A stretch of DNA of 64,000 bases from an uncultured Marinifilum sp. (GTDB taxonomy: Bacteria; Bacteroidota; Bacteroidia; Bacteroidales; Marinifilaceae). The notes under the pieces were generated by a model that did no database searches, had not been told where the DNA came from, and saw nothing but the letters and a program-made list of their open reading frames with translations. The stretch is from contig NZ_OY781918.1 in NCBI RefSeq assembly GCF_963677195.1, forward strand, positions 2,220,923-2,284,922, written 5' to 3'. Each line of letters begins with the position of its first letter. Position 1 is the first letter of the stretch. A program made the translations under genes and the position numbers. Below are positions 6,996 through 16,455 of this stretch, piece after piece.

Positions 6996-8945
6996 ATGAA
7001 AGCACAAGATCTATCCAATCCCTCACAAGAGAATGAAGTAAATGAGAATATAGAAGAGCAAGCTAAGCTTACTGAATCTGATGAAAACGAGAAAGTTGAA
7101 GAAAAGGTGGACGAAAAACCAGTTGGTGGAGGTTCTGATTCTAAAATTTCTAAGGTTTCAGATAAGAAAGAGTGTGATGATGAAAGTTTGCATGAAGTAA
7201 AAGAAGGAGAGCCGGAATTGCAAAAAGAACCAGATTATAGTTCAATGGAAAAAAATGAACTGCGTGATAGACTGGTGTTTTTGCTGGAGAGTGATTCTTT
7301 GATAGATGTAAAGGATAAAGTTGCAGCTATAAAATTAAATTTCTTTAAGAAACATAACGAAGAGATAGCTCTGCTTAAGAATAAATTTATTGAAGACGGC
7401 GGTAAAGAGGAAGATTTTTCTTACGATGAAGGTGAGGTAGAGAGACAGATTAAGGATTTACTTCAAAAATACAAGCAAAAAAAATTGGAGATTAGCCGTA
7501 ATCTTGAACATGAGAAAGATGAAAATCTTAAGAAAAAGTATCAAATTATTGAAGATATTAAAGATTTGGTAAACCGAAAAGAGTCTTTCGATAAAACATT
7601 TCATGAGTTTAGAGAACTACAAAAACAATGGCACGAGATTGGAATGGTTCCTCAGCAGGCATTAAAAAACCTTTGGGATAACTATCATCATCATGTCGAA
7701 AATTTTTACGACTATATAAAAATAAATAAAGAGCTTCGCGATTTAGATTTAAAGAAAAATATGGCTTCGAAAATTAGATTGTGCGAAGAGGCTGAAAAAT
7801 TATTAAGTGAGGAGTCTATTGTAAAAGCTTTTAATACACTTCAAAAATTTCATGAGCAATGGAGAGAAATAGGCCCTGTTCCTCGTGAAGATAAGGAAGT
7901 GCTTTGGGCACGATTTAAAGAAACAACAACGATAATTAATCGCAAACATCAAGGTTTTTATGAAGGATTAAAGTCTGAGCAAAAAGAGAATCTTGAAAAG
8001 AAAGTAGTGCTTTGTGAAAAGGCTGAAGAAATAGCAAACAGAAAAATTGAATCGCATAAAGAGTGGAATGCAACATCGAAAGAAATTATAGAACTTCAGA
8101 AAGTTTGGAGAACAATTGGTTTTGCGCCCAAGAAAGATAATAATAGTATTTATCAAAGATTTCGTGCAGCATGCGATTTGTATTTCGATAGGAAACGAGA
8201 TTTTTATATGGTGCTAAAAGAGAAGCTAAATGAAAATCTGACTAAGAAAAGTGAACTTTGCGAAATTGCAGAAAGCCTTCAGGATAGTGAAGATTGGAAG
8301 AATACAACAGATAAATTAATTACGATACAGAAGCAGTGGAAAAAAATTGGACCAGTTCCAAGAAAATTTTCCGATGATCTATGGGTGAGATTTCGTGCCG
8401 CTTGCGATAAATTTTTCGACAATAAATCGGAACATTTTAATAATGCTGATACCGATCAGTTAGATAATTTGAAAAGCAAAGAAGCATTAATAGAACAGAT
8501 AAATGCTTATGAGTTATCGGAAAATAATGAAGAAAATTTAAATGCTCTTCGTAAATTTCAAAAGGAATGGTCGCAAATAGGATATGTTCCTTATAAAAAG
8601 AAAGACCGAATTCAGGAAGCTTTCCGAAAAGCGATTAATCTTGTGTACGACAAAATGAAAATGGAGGGCGAAAATGTCGAAATTCAAAAATTTAAGTCTA
8701 AGATTGACGCCTTCCTGGGTATGAATAATTCGGAAGATAAAATTATTATTGAGCGAAATAAAATAGCTAATAAAATTAGGCAGCTAGAAAGTGATATTGC
8801 TCTTTGGGAAAATAATGTTGGATTTTTCTCATCATCGAAAAACTCGAGTGTTGTTGCAGATATACAAGATAAAATTGAAAAAGGAAAGCAAAATTTAAAT
8901 CTGTTAAATCAAAAATTAAAAGTTATAGACGGATTGGTTTCCTAA
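6996..8945 (+). CDS. DUF349 repeat protein
   Basis: A 649-residue, highly charged, soluble coiled-coil-rich protein. Five DUF349 modules are marked by W-x-x-I-G-x-x-P signatures: WHEIGMVP (Trp212), WREIGPVP (289), WRTIGFAP (371), WKKIGPVP (448) and WSQIGYVP (525), spaced 77-82 residues. Each is followed by a helix with RFRAACDxFFD-like sequence. The first 90 residues are acidic and low-complexity. The C-terminus (about 580-649) is another predicted coiled coil. The molecular role of the family is not established as far as I know. The gene is single, with a -7-like element TAAGTTTG at 6936-6943 and its own terminator. It is not exported. Confidence 0.93.
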   Translation: MKAQDLSNPSQENEVNENIEEQAKLTESDENEKVEEKVDEKPVGGGSDSKISKVSDKKECDDESLHEVKEGEPELQKEPDYSSMEKNELRDRLVFLLESDSLIDVKDKVAAIKLNFFKKHNEEIALLKNKFIEDGGKEEDFSYDEGEVERQIKDLLQKYKQKKLEISRNLEHEKDENLKKKYQIIEDIKDLVNRKESFDKTFHEFRELQKQWHEIGMVPQQALKNLWDNYHHHVENFYDYIKINKELRDLDLKKNMASKIRLCEEAEKLLSEESIVKAFNTLQKFHEQWREIGPVPREDKEVLWARFKETTTIINRKHQGFYEGLKSEQKENLEKKVVLCEKAEEIANRKIESHKEWNATSKEIIELQKVWRTIGFAPKKDNNSIYQRFRAACDLYFDRKRDFYMVLKEKLNENLTKKSELCEIAESLQDSEDWKNTTDKLITIQKQWKKIGPVPRKFSDDLWVRFRAACDKFFDNKSEHFNNADTDQLDNLKSKEALIEQINAYELSENNEENLNALRKFQKEWSQIGYVPYKKKDRIQEAFRKAINLVYDKMKMEGENVEIQKFKSKIDAFLGMNNSEDKIIIERNKIANKIRQLESDIALWENNVGFFSSSKNSSVVADIQDKIEKGKQNLNLLNQKLKVIDGLVS

Positions 8946-8962
8946 ATATTTAAATGCATCGT

Positions 8963-9000
8963 AAAAGAACATTCTTGTTAATAGATAAGAATGTTCTTTT
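8963..9000 (+). terminator. Terminator after the DUF349 gene
   Basis: Perfect 14-bp stem AAAAGAACATTCTT (8963-8976) / AAGAATGTTCTTTT (8987-9000) followed by more T residues. Confidence 0.9.
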
Positions 9001-9135
9001 TTTATAATTGATAAATTACTCTAGTTTTTTCTCAGTATAAATTAAAAAAGCACATGCTAAGTGCTTAAAAGTTAACTATTCGTGGATTCATGATTTGAAA
9101 CATTAAAATTGTTTCTTAAAAAACTATAAAATGAC

Positions 9136-9143
9136 TACTTTTG
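9136..9143 (+). promoter_or_regulatory. Predicted -7 element of the pyrG-yidC operon
   Basis: TACTTTTG is an exact TAnnTTTG match, 33 bp before the pyrG GTG start. A TTG at 9109-9111 is a possible but somewhat distant -33 box. Confidence 0.4.
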
Positions 9144-9176
9144 CTGCTTTATTAATCCAGTAAAACGTATAGAAAA

Positions 9177-10778
9177 GTGTCAACAACCAAATACATCTTC
9201 GTTACAGGTGGGGTTACCTCATCATTGGGAAAAGGAATTATTGCATCTTCATTAGCTAAATTATTGCAAGCTAGAGGATATTCCGTTACAAACCAAAAAT
9301 TGGACCCTTATTTGAATGTCGATCCAGGAACATTAAATCCGTATGAACACGGTGAATGTTTTGTAACCGACGATGGAGCTGAGACAGATTTGGACTTAGG
9401 ACATTACGAACGCTTTACTAATGCGCCTACTTCTCAGGCTAATAATGTTACAACAGGAAGAATATATCGTAATGTTATTAATAAAGAGAGAAAAGGAGAT
9501 TTCTTAGGAAAAACAGTTCAAATTATTCCTCACATAACCGATGAAATTAAAAGAAACATTAAAATGCTTGGTACAAAGCAGAAGTTTGATGTTGTAATTA
9601 CCGAAATTGGTGGTACTGTGGGTGATATTGAATCATTACCATATATAGAAGCGGTACGCCAGCTAAAATGGGAGTTAGGTCGTGATGCTCTTGTTATTCA
9701 CCTAACATTGGTACCCTATTTAGCAGCATCGGGCGAACTAAAAACAAAACCAACACAGCATTCTGTTAAGTCTTTATTAGAAACAGGTGTTCAGCCAGAA
9801 GTTTTGGTTTTAAGAACCGAACACGAGTTACCTACCGATGTGCGCCGTAAGGTAGCATTGTTTTGTAATGTTGAACCTAAGGCTGTTATCCAGTCTATAG
9901 ATGTATCTACTATTTACGAGGTACCTTTAAAAATGCGTGAAGAAAAGCTTGATCAAACAGTTTGTGAAAAGCTAGGGCTTGACCTTAAGAAAGAACCAAA
10001 GCTAAAGGAGTGGACAAAATTCCTTACTCGTTTACAAAATCCAAAATCAGAAGTAAAAATTGGTTTGGTAGGTAAGTATGTGGAATTGCACGATGCATAC
10101 AAATCAATTGCCGAATCGTTCATTCATGCCGGATCGGTAAATGAGTGTAAAGTGAAAGTTCAATGGATCCACTCAGAGAAATTGAATGATAAAAATTATC
10201 AGGATGAACTTAAGGATTTAAAAGGAATTTTAGTGGCTCCAGGATTTGGTCACCGAGGACTTGAAGGTAAAATTTTAGCCGTAAAATATGCTCGTGAAAA
10301 TAATATTCCATTTTTGGGGATATGTTTAGGAATGCAGGTTGCAGTTATTGAGTTTGCTCGAAATGTATTGAAATTAGAAGATGCCGATTCGCTGGAAATG
10401 AATCCAAAAACTCCAAATCCGGTTATTAACCTGATGGAAGAGCAGAAAAATGTAACCGAAAAAGGTGGCACCATGCGCTTGGGCGCCTACGATTGTACTT
10501 TAAAAGAGGGATCGAAAGCTATAAAGGCTTATGGGAAAAAAGAAATCTCAGAACGTCATCGCCACCGTTACGAATTTAATAATGAATATTTAGAGCAATT
10601 CGAAGCTGCTGGAATGAAACCTGTAGGAATGAATCCGGATACTGGTTTGGTAGAAGCTGTTGAGTTGGATGGACACAAATGGTTTGTTGGTGTGCAGTTT
10701 CATCCAGAATATAAGAGTACTGTAATTAATCCACAACCATTGTTTGTTGATTTTGTGAAAGCAGCAATGAATGAGTAA
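9177..10778 (+). CDS. pyrG: CTP synthase
   Basis: Makes CTP from UTP using ATP and glutamine. 533 residues, normal length. The N-terminal amidoligase domain begins [17 protein letters not shown] (ATP P-loop) and has [21 protein letters not shown] and [11 protein letters not shown]. The C-terminal class I glutaminase has GICLGMQ with the nucleophilic Cys and the HPEY His-Glu pair. A GTG start at 9177 is used: it puts the family N-terminus [11 protein letters not shown] immediately downstream, and no ATG fits. A -7 element TACTTTTG lies at 9136-9143. yidC follows after 38 bp and is probably co-transcribed. Confidence 0.98.
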   Translation: MSTTKYIFVTGGVTSSLGKGIIASSLAKLLQARGYSVTNQKLDPYLNVDPGTLNPYEHGECFVTDDGAETDLDLGHYERFTNAPTSQANNVTTGRIYRNVINKERKGDFLGKTVQIIPHITDEIKRNIKMLGTKQKFDVVITEIGGTVGDIESLPYIEAVRQLKWELGRDALVIHLTLVPYLAASGELKTKPTQHSVKSLLETGVQPEVLVLRTEHELPTDVRRKVALFCNVEPKAVIQSIDVSTIYEVPLKMREEKLDQTVCEKLGLDLKKEPKLKEWTKFLTRLQNPKSEVKIGLVGKYVELHDAYKSIAESFIHAGSVNECKVKVQWIHSEKLNDKNYQDELKDLKGILVAPGFGHRGLEGKILAVKYARENNIPFLGICLGMQVAVIEFARNVLKLEDADSLEMNPKTPNPVINLMEEQKNVTEKGGTMRLGAYDCTLKEGSKAIKAYGKKEISERHRHRYEFNNEYLEQFEAAGMKPVGMNPDTGLVEAVELDGHKWFVGVQFHPEYKSTVINPQPLFVDFVKAAMNE

Positions 10779-10816
10779 GGACTACTAAAAATTGATTAAG
10801 AAACTAAATAGAAGAA

Positions 10817-12667
10817 ATGGATAAAAATTCGATTTGGGGCTTGGTGATCATTGGAGCAATTTTGTTAGGGTATACATACCTGACAAAACCTTCAGATGAA
10901 GAGATCAAGGCTATGAAAACAAGAGATTCGATTGCGCAAGTAGAAAGATTGCGTAACGAGCAACTTGAAGCTGCAAGAATTGAAGCATTAAAAAAGCAGT
11001 ATGCCGAGCAAAAAGAAGATACTGTAGCTCTTCAAAAAACTTATGGCGCATTTGCAGGTGCAGTTCAACAAAAAGAAGAAATTATTACTCTTGAGAACAA
11101 GCTGGTAAAATTGAGTATTAATACTCTTGGAGGTAAAATTGCAAATGTAGAGTTGAAGGATTATCAAACTCACGATGCGAAGAAGTTGATGCTTTGGGGC
11201 GAAAAGAATTCGAAATTTGGCTTAACATTTTATGCCGATAACAAAGCATTAAACACTCAGGACTTATTTTTTGCTCCAGTAAAAGCTCTTAAAACTGTCG
11301 ATGCTTCTACTGCCGAACAGGTTGTTAGCATGCGTTTATCTGCTGGTGAGGGAAAATATATCGAATACAAATATACTCTAGAGCCCGATTCGTATAAAGT
11401 TGGTTTTGATATCAATGTTGTAGGAATGCAGGATGTAATTTCTTTGAATCAAAGAGATTTAACTTTTAACTGGGCTGCTGATATTCCAAGTAAGGAAAAA
11501 GGACGTAAGTTCGAAAATCAATATACTGCATTGTATTATAAATTCTTCGAAGATGATGTGGAATCTCTTTCTGCATCAGGAGAAAAAGAAGAGAGCGTAA
11601 GTACAAAAGTAAAGTGGATTGGTTTTAAGCAACAGTTTTTCTCATCAGTTTTAATTGCTGATGAAGCATTCAAAGGAATCGAATTTAAATCGGTTGATAT
11701 GGAGGAATCTTCTCCAATCCTGAAAAACTTTTCTGCTGCCATTTCATTACCTTATCAGGGATCTCAATTAGAAAACTACCCAATGAGTTTCTATTTTGGT
11801 CCTAATAAATACAAAACTTTAAGAGAATATGGTAAGGATATTGAACTTCACTCATTGGTTGATTTAGGATGGAAAATGTTTGCCTGGGTAAACAAGTGGT
11901 TTGTAATTCCTATTTTCAACTTCCTGGAGAAGTACATTATGAATTACGGTATTATTATCCTGATTTTGACCATTGTTATAAAATTGATTTTAGCACCACT
12001 TACTTACAAGTCGTATATGTCGACAGCTAAGATGAAGGTGTTGAAACCACAAATCGATGAAATAAACGAAAGAATACCAAAAGATAAAGCAATGGAACGC
12101 CAGCAGGCAACCATGGCATTATATAAGAAAGCAGGCGTAAACCCAATGGGTGGATGTTTGCCAATGGTGGTACAGTTTCCGATTTTAATTGCTTTGTTCC
12201 GATTCTTTCCATCGTCTATCGAGTTGCGCCAAAAGAGCTTCTTGTGGGCTACTGATTTATCATCATACGATTCAATTGTGAGTTTACCTTGGGATATTCC
12301 ATGGTATGGAGATCACGTTAGTTTGTTCTGTTTGTTAATGGCAGCAACCAACTTAATTTACACTCGCATGAATAGTCAGATGCAAACTTCGCAACAAATG
12401 CCAGGTATGCAAACCATGATGTATATGATGCCTCTAATGTTCCTGTTCTGGTTCAATAATTATGCATCGGGTCTTTCTTACTACTATTTTATTGCAACCT
12501 TATTTACTGTTGTTCAAACATGGGCAATTCGTAAATATTTAGTTGACGATGAAAAAGTATTGGCAATGTTAGAAGCTAACAAGAAAAAGCCAGTTAAGAA
12601 ATCTAAATTCCAACAACGTTTGGAAGATGCTGCAAAACAAAAAGGTTTTAAAGCACCTAAAAAATAA
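10817..12667 (+). CDS. yidC: Membrane protein insertase YidC
   Basis: Inserts and folds inner-membrane proteins, alone or with SecYEG. 616 residues, in the long Gram-negative form: an N-terminal anchor (about 5-22), a charged linker, a large periplasmic beta-supersandwich domain (about 85-350), then the conserved five-helix core (about 360-580). The core contains YGIIILILTIVIKLILAPLT, with the hydrophilic-groove Lys/Arg region, and NPMGGCLPMVVQFPILIALF. The tail is very basic (KKKPVKKSKFQQRL, APKK), as expected for ribosome contact. Co-transcribed with pyrG and closed by a strong terminator. Confidence 0.97.
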   Translation: MDKNSIWGLVIIGAILLGYTYLTKPSDEEIKAMKTRDSIAQVERLRNEQLEAARIEALKKQYAEQKEDTVALQKTYGAFAGAVQQKEEIITLENKLVKLSINTLGGKIANVELKDYQTHDAKKLMLWGEKNSKFGLTFYADNKALNTQDLFFAPVKALKTVDASTAEQVVSMRLSAGEGKYIEYKYTLEPDSYKVGFDINVVGMQDVISLNQRDLTFNWAADIPSKEKGRKFENQYTALYYKFFEDDVESLSASGEKEESVSTKVKWIGFKQQFFSSVLIADEAFKGIEFKSVDMEESSPILKNFSAAISLPYQGSQLENYPMSFYFGPNKYKTLREYGKDIELHSLVDLGWKMFAWVNKWFVIPIFNFLEKYIMNYGIIILILTIVIKLILAPLTYKSYMSTAKMKVLKPQIDEINERIPKDKAMERQQATMALYKKAGVNPMGGCLPMVVQFPILIALFRFFPSSIELRQKSFLWATDLSSYDSIVSLPWDIPWYGDHVSLFCLLMAATNLIYTRMNSQMQTSQQMPGMQTMMYMMPLMFLFWFNNYASGLSYYYFIATLFTVVQTWAIRKYLVDDEKVLAMLEANKKKPVKKSKFQQRLEDAAKQKGFKAPKK

Positions 12668-12690
12668 GATCGATTAGATTCTATATAAAG

Positions 12691-12720
12691 AGCTCCACAA
12701 TTTTTTTGTGGAGCTTTTTT
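12691..12720 (+). terminator. Terminator of the pyrG-yidC operon
   Basis: Stem AGCTCCACAA (12691-12700) / TTGTGGAGCT (12706-12715) with a five-T loop, followed by TTTTT. Confidence 0.92.
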
Positions 12721-13057
12721 GTGATAATAACTCATTGACCAGTCTCTAATCCAAAAGAAAGAGGGTATAATTCTTTATAGTTTTAATTGTGCAGCTTCTC
12801 TTTTCTCAAGTAGAGGTCTAGGTGTTTAAGTATTTTAAATTATTGATCACATTCCTTGAAGTTTTTTCGATTTGGCTTTTTTCTTTAAAAAAAATGGCAG
12901 AAATTATAGGAAGATAAAAACAATCTCTATTTAAAAGTTAGATTGTTAGTTTTATACCTGCCTAAGCATAGGAATTAGTCTATTAGTTCTCTTTCAAGGT
13001 GTTTATCGCCTTATCTGCTTTCCGCAAAAATTTTAATTATATCCAAATTCACAAATC
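12721..13057. other. AT-rich spacer before the malic enzyme gene
   Basis: About 340 bp beyond the yidC terminator. No open frame, RNA gene or convincing repeat was seen. It presumably holds the malic enzyme promoter, but no clear TAnnTTTG element stands out. Confidence 0.5.
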
Positions 13058-15316
13058 ATGGCTAAATTTACCAAAGAGGATGCATTACGGTATCACGAAG
13101 GAAATCGGCCAGGGAAAATTGAGGTAATCCCTACCAAATCTTATTCTACACAATTAGATTTATCGCTTGCCTATTCGCCAGGAGTAGCAGAACCCTGCCT
13201 TGAGATAGAGGCTAATCCCAAAAATATTTATAAGTATACAGCAAAAGGAAATTTGGTGGCAGTAATTTCAAATGGTACAGCAGTACTGGGATTGGGAGAT
13301 ATTGGCGCTGCAGCAGGAAAACCTGTTATGGAAGGAAAGGGCTTGCTTTTTAAAGTGTTTGCCGATATCGATGTATTCGATATAGAGGTTGATACAAAAG
13401 ATGTAGATGAGTTTGTTAAAATTGTAAAAGGAATTGCTCCTACTTTTGGTGGAATCAATCTGGAAGATATTAAGGCACCCGAATGTTTTGCCATAGAAGA
13501 TAAGCTTAAAAAAGAACTTGATATTCCGGTAATGCACGACGATCAGCATGGAACAGCTATTATTTCGGCTGCGGCTTTATTAAATGCTGTAGACTTACAG
13601 AAAAAAAAGTTAAGTGAGATTAATCTAGTGGTAAATGGAGCCGGAGCAGCGGCTGTGGCATGTACTCGTTTGTATATTTCATTGGGTATAAAGAAGAAAA
13701 ATATAGTAATGGTCGATAGTAAAGGTGTAATTCATAAATCGCGAGCCAATTTAAGCGATGTAAAAAAGGAATTTGCAAGTTCGAAAGATATTTACACTTT
13801 AAAAGATGCCATAAAAGGTGCTGATATGTTTTTAGGATTATCGGTTGCTAATGTTTTGAAACCTGAGATGGTAAAAAGTATGGCCAGTAGACCAATTGTA
13901 TTTGCATTGGCGAATCCAAATCCTGAAATTACTTATGAGAAAGCCATGAATGTCCGTGATGATTTAATAATGGCTACCGGCCGGTCGGATCATCCTAATC
14001 AGGTAAATAATGTATTGGGTTTTCCATTTATTTTTAGAGGAGCTTTAGATGTAAAAGCCAGTGGTATTAACGAGGAAATGAAAATAGCCGCAGTAAAAGC
14101 AATAGCCGAATTAGCTAAAAAGGATGTTCCTGATATGGTAAATACAGCATATCAGGAAATGAATTTAAATTTTGGGAAGGACTATATCATTCCGAAACCT
14201 TTAGATCCCAGACTGCTTACAGTTGTAGCGCCGGCAGTAGCTAAGGCTGCAATAGATTCTGGAATTGCCCATTCACCAATTCACGATTGGAATACTTATA
14301 AAATGGAATTGGAAAAGCGAATGGGGCGAGATAATAAGCTTTTACGGGCATTGACTGATAAAGCAAAACGAAATCCTAAGCGAGTGGTATTCGCCGAAGG
14401 AAGTAATTTTAGGATTTTAAAAGCCGCACAAACTGTTTTTAACGAAGGTATCGCCAGGCCTATTTTGTTGGGTGATCAGGAATATATCAGTAAAATTATA
14501 AAAGAAAATGAACTCGATCTAGGAGATGTTCCAATTATTAATTGGAGATCGATAGAGGAGAGAACGAGAAGAGAAGAGTATGCCAAAATATTGTTTCGTA
14601 AGAGAAATCGTAAGGGATTAACTTTTACTGAAGCTATCGATAAAATGAATGATCGTAACTACTTTGGTGCCATGATGGTTGAAACAGGAGAGGCCGATGC
14701 ATTTATTAGTGGGTCAACTTCGAAATATGCAGATACCATTCGTCCAGCAATTCAAACTGTAGGAATAAAATCAGATATAAATCACATTGCAGGAATGTAT
14801 TTGTTAATGACCAGTCAGGGACCAATTTTCTTTTCGGATACAACTGTAAATGCTCGTCCCGACGCACAAACTTTGGTCGATACAACTTTACTAACGGCGG
14901 AAGCTGTTCGAAAGTTTAATATCGAACCGGTAATTGCTATGGTTTCCTTTTCTAACTATGGATCAATACGAACAGGCAGTCCAATCCGGGTTCAAAAAGC
15001 AGTTGAAATTTTGCATCATCAATATCCCGACTTAATTGTTGATGGGGATATTCAAATGAATTTTGCTTTGAATGCTGATTTGCGAACAAAAATGTTCCCA
15101 TTTTCAAAATTAGGCTGGCGAAAAGTAAATACGATTATTTTTCCGAATTTAAGCAGTGGAAATATAGCCTATAAAATGATGCAGGAAATTGGTGGAGCGG
15201 AGGCTATTGGTCCAATTTTGTTAGGCATGAATAAGTCAATTCATATTGTTCCTTTGGAAAGTTCTGTTCGGGAAATTGTGAATATGGTTTGTATTGCCGT
15301 AGTTGATGCCCAATGA
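13058..15316 (+). CDS. maeB: NADP-dependent malic enzyme with phosphotransacetylase-like domain
   Basis: Oxidative decarboxylation of malate to pyruvate, supplying NADPH. 752 residues, the length of MaeB-type hybrid enzymes. The N-terminal malic domain (1-165) has YSPGVAEPCLEI and NLEDIKAPECF, with the metal-site residues in DDQHGTAI. A Rossmann NAD(P) domain (170-390) contains NGAGAAAVAC. The C-terminal phosphate-acetyltransferase-like domain (about 425-752) has VVFAEGSNFRIL and TVNARPDAQTLVD. In characterised MaeB proteins the C-terminal part is mainly regulatory (acetyl-CoA sensing) and is not a working transacetylase. The gene stands alone before the polysaccharide locus. Confidence 0.95.
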   Translation: MAKFTKEDALRYHEGNRPGKIEVIPTKSYSTQLDLSLAYSPGVAEPCLEIEANPKNIYKYTAKGNLVAVISNGTAVLGLGDIGAAAGKPVMEGKGLLFKVFADIDVFDIEVDTKDVDEFVKIVKGIAPTFGGINLEDIKAPECFAIEDKLKKELDIPVMHDDQHGTAIISAAALLNAVDLQKKKLSEINLVVNGAGAAAVACTRLYISLGIKKKNIVMVDSKGVIHKSRANLSDVKKEFASSKDIYTLKDAIKGADMFLGLSVANVLKPEMVKSMASRPIVFALANPNPEITYEKAMNVRDDLIMATGRSDHPNQVNNVLGFPFIFRGALDVKASGINEEMKIAAVKAIAELAKKDVPDMVNTAYQEMNLNFGKDYIIPKPLDPRLLTVVAPAVAKAAIDSGIAHSPIHDWNTYKMELEKRMGRDNKLLRALTDKAKRNPKRVVFAEGSNFRILKAAQTVFNEGIARPILLGDQEYISKIIKENELDLGDVPIINWRSIEERTRREEYAKILFRKRNRKGLTFTEAIDKMNDRNYFGAMMVETGEADAFISGSTSKYADTIRPAIQTVGIKSDINHIAGMYLLMTSQGPIFFSDTTVNARPDAQTLVDTTLLTAEAVRKFNIEPVIAMVSFSNYGSIRTGSPIRVQKAVEILHHQYPDLIVDGDIQMNFALNADLRTKMFPFSKLGWRKVNTIIFPNLSSGNIAYKMMQEIGGAEAIGPILLGMNKSIHIVPLESSVREIVNMVCIAVVDAQ

Positions 15317-15462
15317 GAAATAAGTGATTTATTTTAATTATAATTAATAGGTGTTGTTTGTGTTGTAATTTAATCGCAAGATAACCAGTGTGTTGCTGGG
15401 GTGTGAGTGGGCGGTATTTAAAATATAATAAACAAAATAGAAGAGTTTAAATTTTATTAACT

Positions 15463-15549
15463 ATTGGTAATCAGGTTAAAATGAAGGTTGGTCAGCTTAG
15501 ATTAACCTCTCACCAAAATTACTTAGATTTAATCTAAGTAATTACCAAT
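15463..15549 (+). promoter_or_regulatory. Switch-like leader structure upstream of the exopolysaccharide locus
   Basis: Three alternative helices share the same bases. (A) ATTGGTAAT 15463-15471 / ATTACCAAT 15541-15549. (B) CTTAGATTAA 15496-15505 / TTAATCTAAG 15529-15538. (C) a 13-bp hairpin AATTACTTAGATT 15517-15529 / AATCTAAGTAATT 15531-15543. A smaller pair, GGTTAA 15474-15479 / TTAACC 15502-15507, also fits. Helix C cannot coexist with A or B. This is what an attenuator, riboswitch-like leader or complex operator looks like. Whether the region is transcribed is unknown. Confidence 0.45.
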
Positions 15550-15592
15550 CAAATTTGTTCAATTCCCTAAATGTCCCGAAATTTTATTTACA

Positions 15593-15624
15593 ATTAGAAA
15601 AAATACGAAGGTGTATTTTCTAAT
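15593..15624 (+). repeat. Bulged hairpin in the exopolysaccharide leader
   Basis: ATTAGAAAAAATAC (15593-15606) pairs with GTATTTTCTAAT (15613-15624) over 12 bp with a two-base A bulge and a GAAGGT loop. No T-run follows, so it is not a simple terminator. Confidence 0.45.
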
Positions 15625-15739
15625 GCTATGTAAGAATGAAAATATCATTTTTGCATGAAAAAGATTACTACCCAAAATAAAACTATCAATTACCCAAAAA
15701 AAGTGTAATAAACTTTTCTTGTTTGAAATGTTTATGGAT

Positions 15740-15788
15740 TATCGGCAGTATTAATTTCTGTAACCGAGGAAGCGAAGCTATGCCGATA
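15740..15788 (+). promoter_or_regulatory. Leader hairpin with GCGAAGC mini-loop, candidate antiterminator site
   Basis: TATCGGCA (15740-15747) and TGCCGATA (15781-15788) form a perfect 8-bp stem. Inside its 3' part lies AGCGAAGCT (15771-15779), which can fold as a three-base GAA loop on an AGC/GCT stem. It sits 125 bp before a NusG-like antiterminator gene. RfaH and LoaP, proteins of that superfamily, act at ops or hairpin elements in their operon leaders, so this is a candidate loading site. Confidence 0.4.
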
Positions 15789-15912
15789 GTTAAAGAGAAA
15801 AAGTAAACGTACCTCCTTATAAAATAATGAAAAAGAGACTTCAACCATCTCATCAATCTTAGTTATTTTTTAAGTAGTTCATTCACTAGTATAAACCTTA
15901 ACTCAATCAACC

Positions 15913-16437
15913 ATGCAAGCCTTAAGAAGGCCATATCTTTGGCATGCGATTTATACAAAATCGCGTGCTGAAAAAAGGCTCTACAAAGAATTGTGCTCAA
16001 AAAGTATTGAGTGCTACCTTCCTTTAAAAAAACAGCTCCGTCAATGGAGCGATCGATCTAAATGGGTTGAAGAACCATTGTTAAGATCGTACTTATTTGT
16101 AAAGGTTAGCGAAAGAGAGTATTACGACGTTGTAAATTCAAATTATGCGGTTCGATATGTAACTTTTGGTGGCAAAGCTGTGCCCATACCTGAAAAACAA
16201 ATTCTTACACTTCAACGTTTTCTTGAAAATGAAAATCAGAAAGTAGATCTCAGTCATGAGAATCTGGAAAAAGGTGAAATAGTAGAAGTTGTTGGAGGTC
16301 CCTTGAAAGGTGTTTTGGGAGAAATTATACAAATAAGAGGAAAGAATCGAATTGTAATTAGATTTGATTCTCTCGGGACTTGTGTTTATACCGATATTTC
16401 ATTGAACAAGATTAAGCAAGTTCAAAGCGTTTTTTAA
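15913..16437 (+). CDS. UpxY-type transcription antiterminator (NusG-like)
   Basis: A specialised NusG paralogue that lets RNA polymerase read through a long polysaccharide operon. 174 residues: an NGN domain (about 8-105; WHAIYTKSRAEKRLYKELCSK, LPLKKQLRQWSDRSKWVEEPL and RSYLFVKVSE match the UpxY/NusG pattern) and a KOW domain (about 118-172; KGEIVEVVGGPLKGVLGEI). Being the first gene of a roughly 24-kb one-directional locus, with a highly structured leader just upstream, supports this role. No UpxZ-like inhibitor gene is seen next to it, unlike Bacteroides capsule loci. Confidence 0.9.
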   Translation: MQALRRPYLWHAIYTKSRAEKRLYKELCSKSIECYLPLKKQLRQWSDRSKWVEEPLLRSYLFVKVSEREYYDVVNSNYAVRYVTFGGKAVPIPEKQILTLQRFLENENQKVDLSHENLEKGEIVEVVGGPLKGVLGEIIQIRGKNRIVIRFDSLGTCVYTDISLNKIKQVQSVF

Positions 16438-16455
16438 GTTTATCCATAGAATTTT

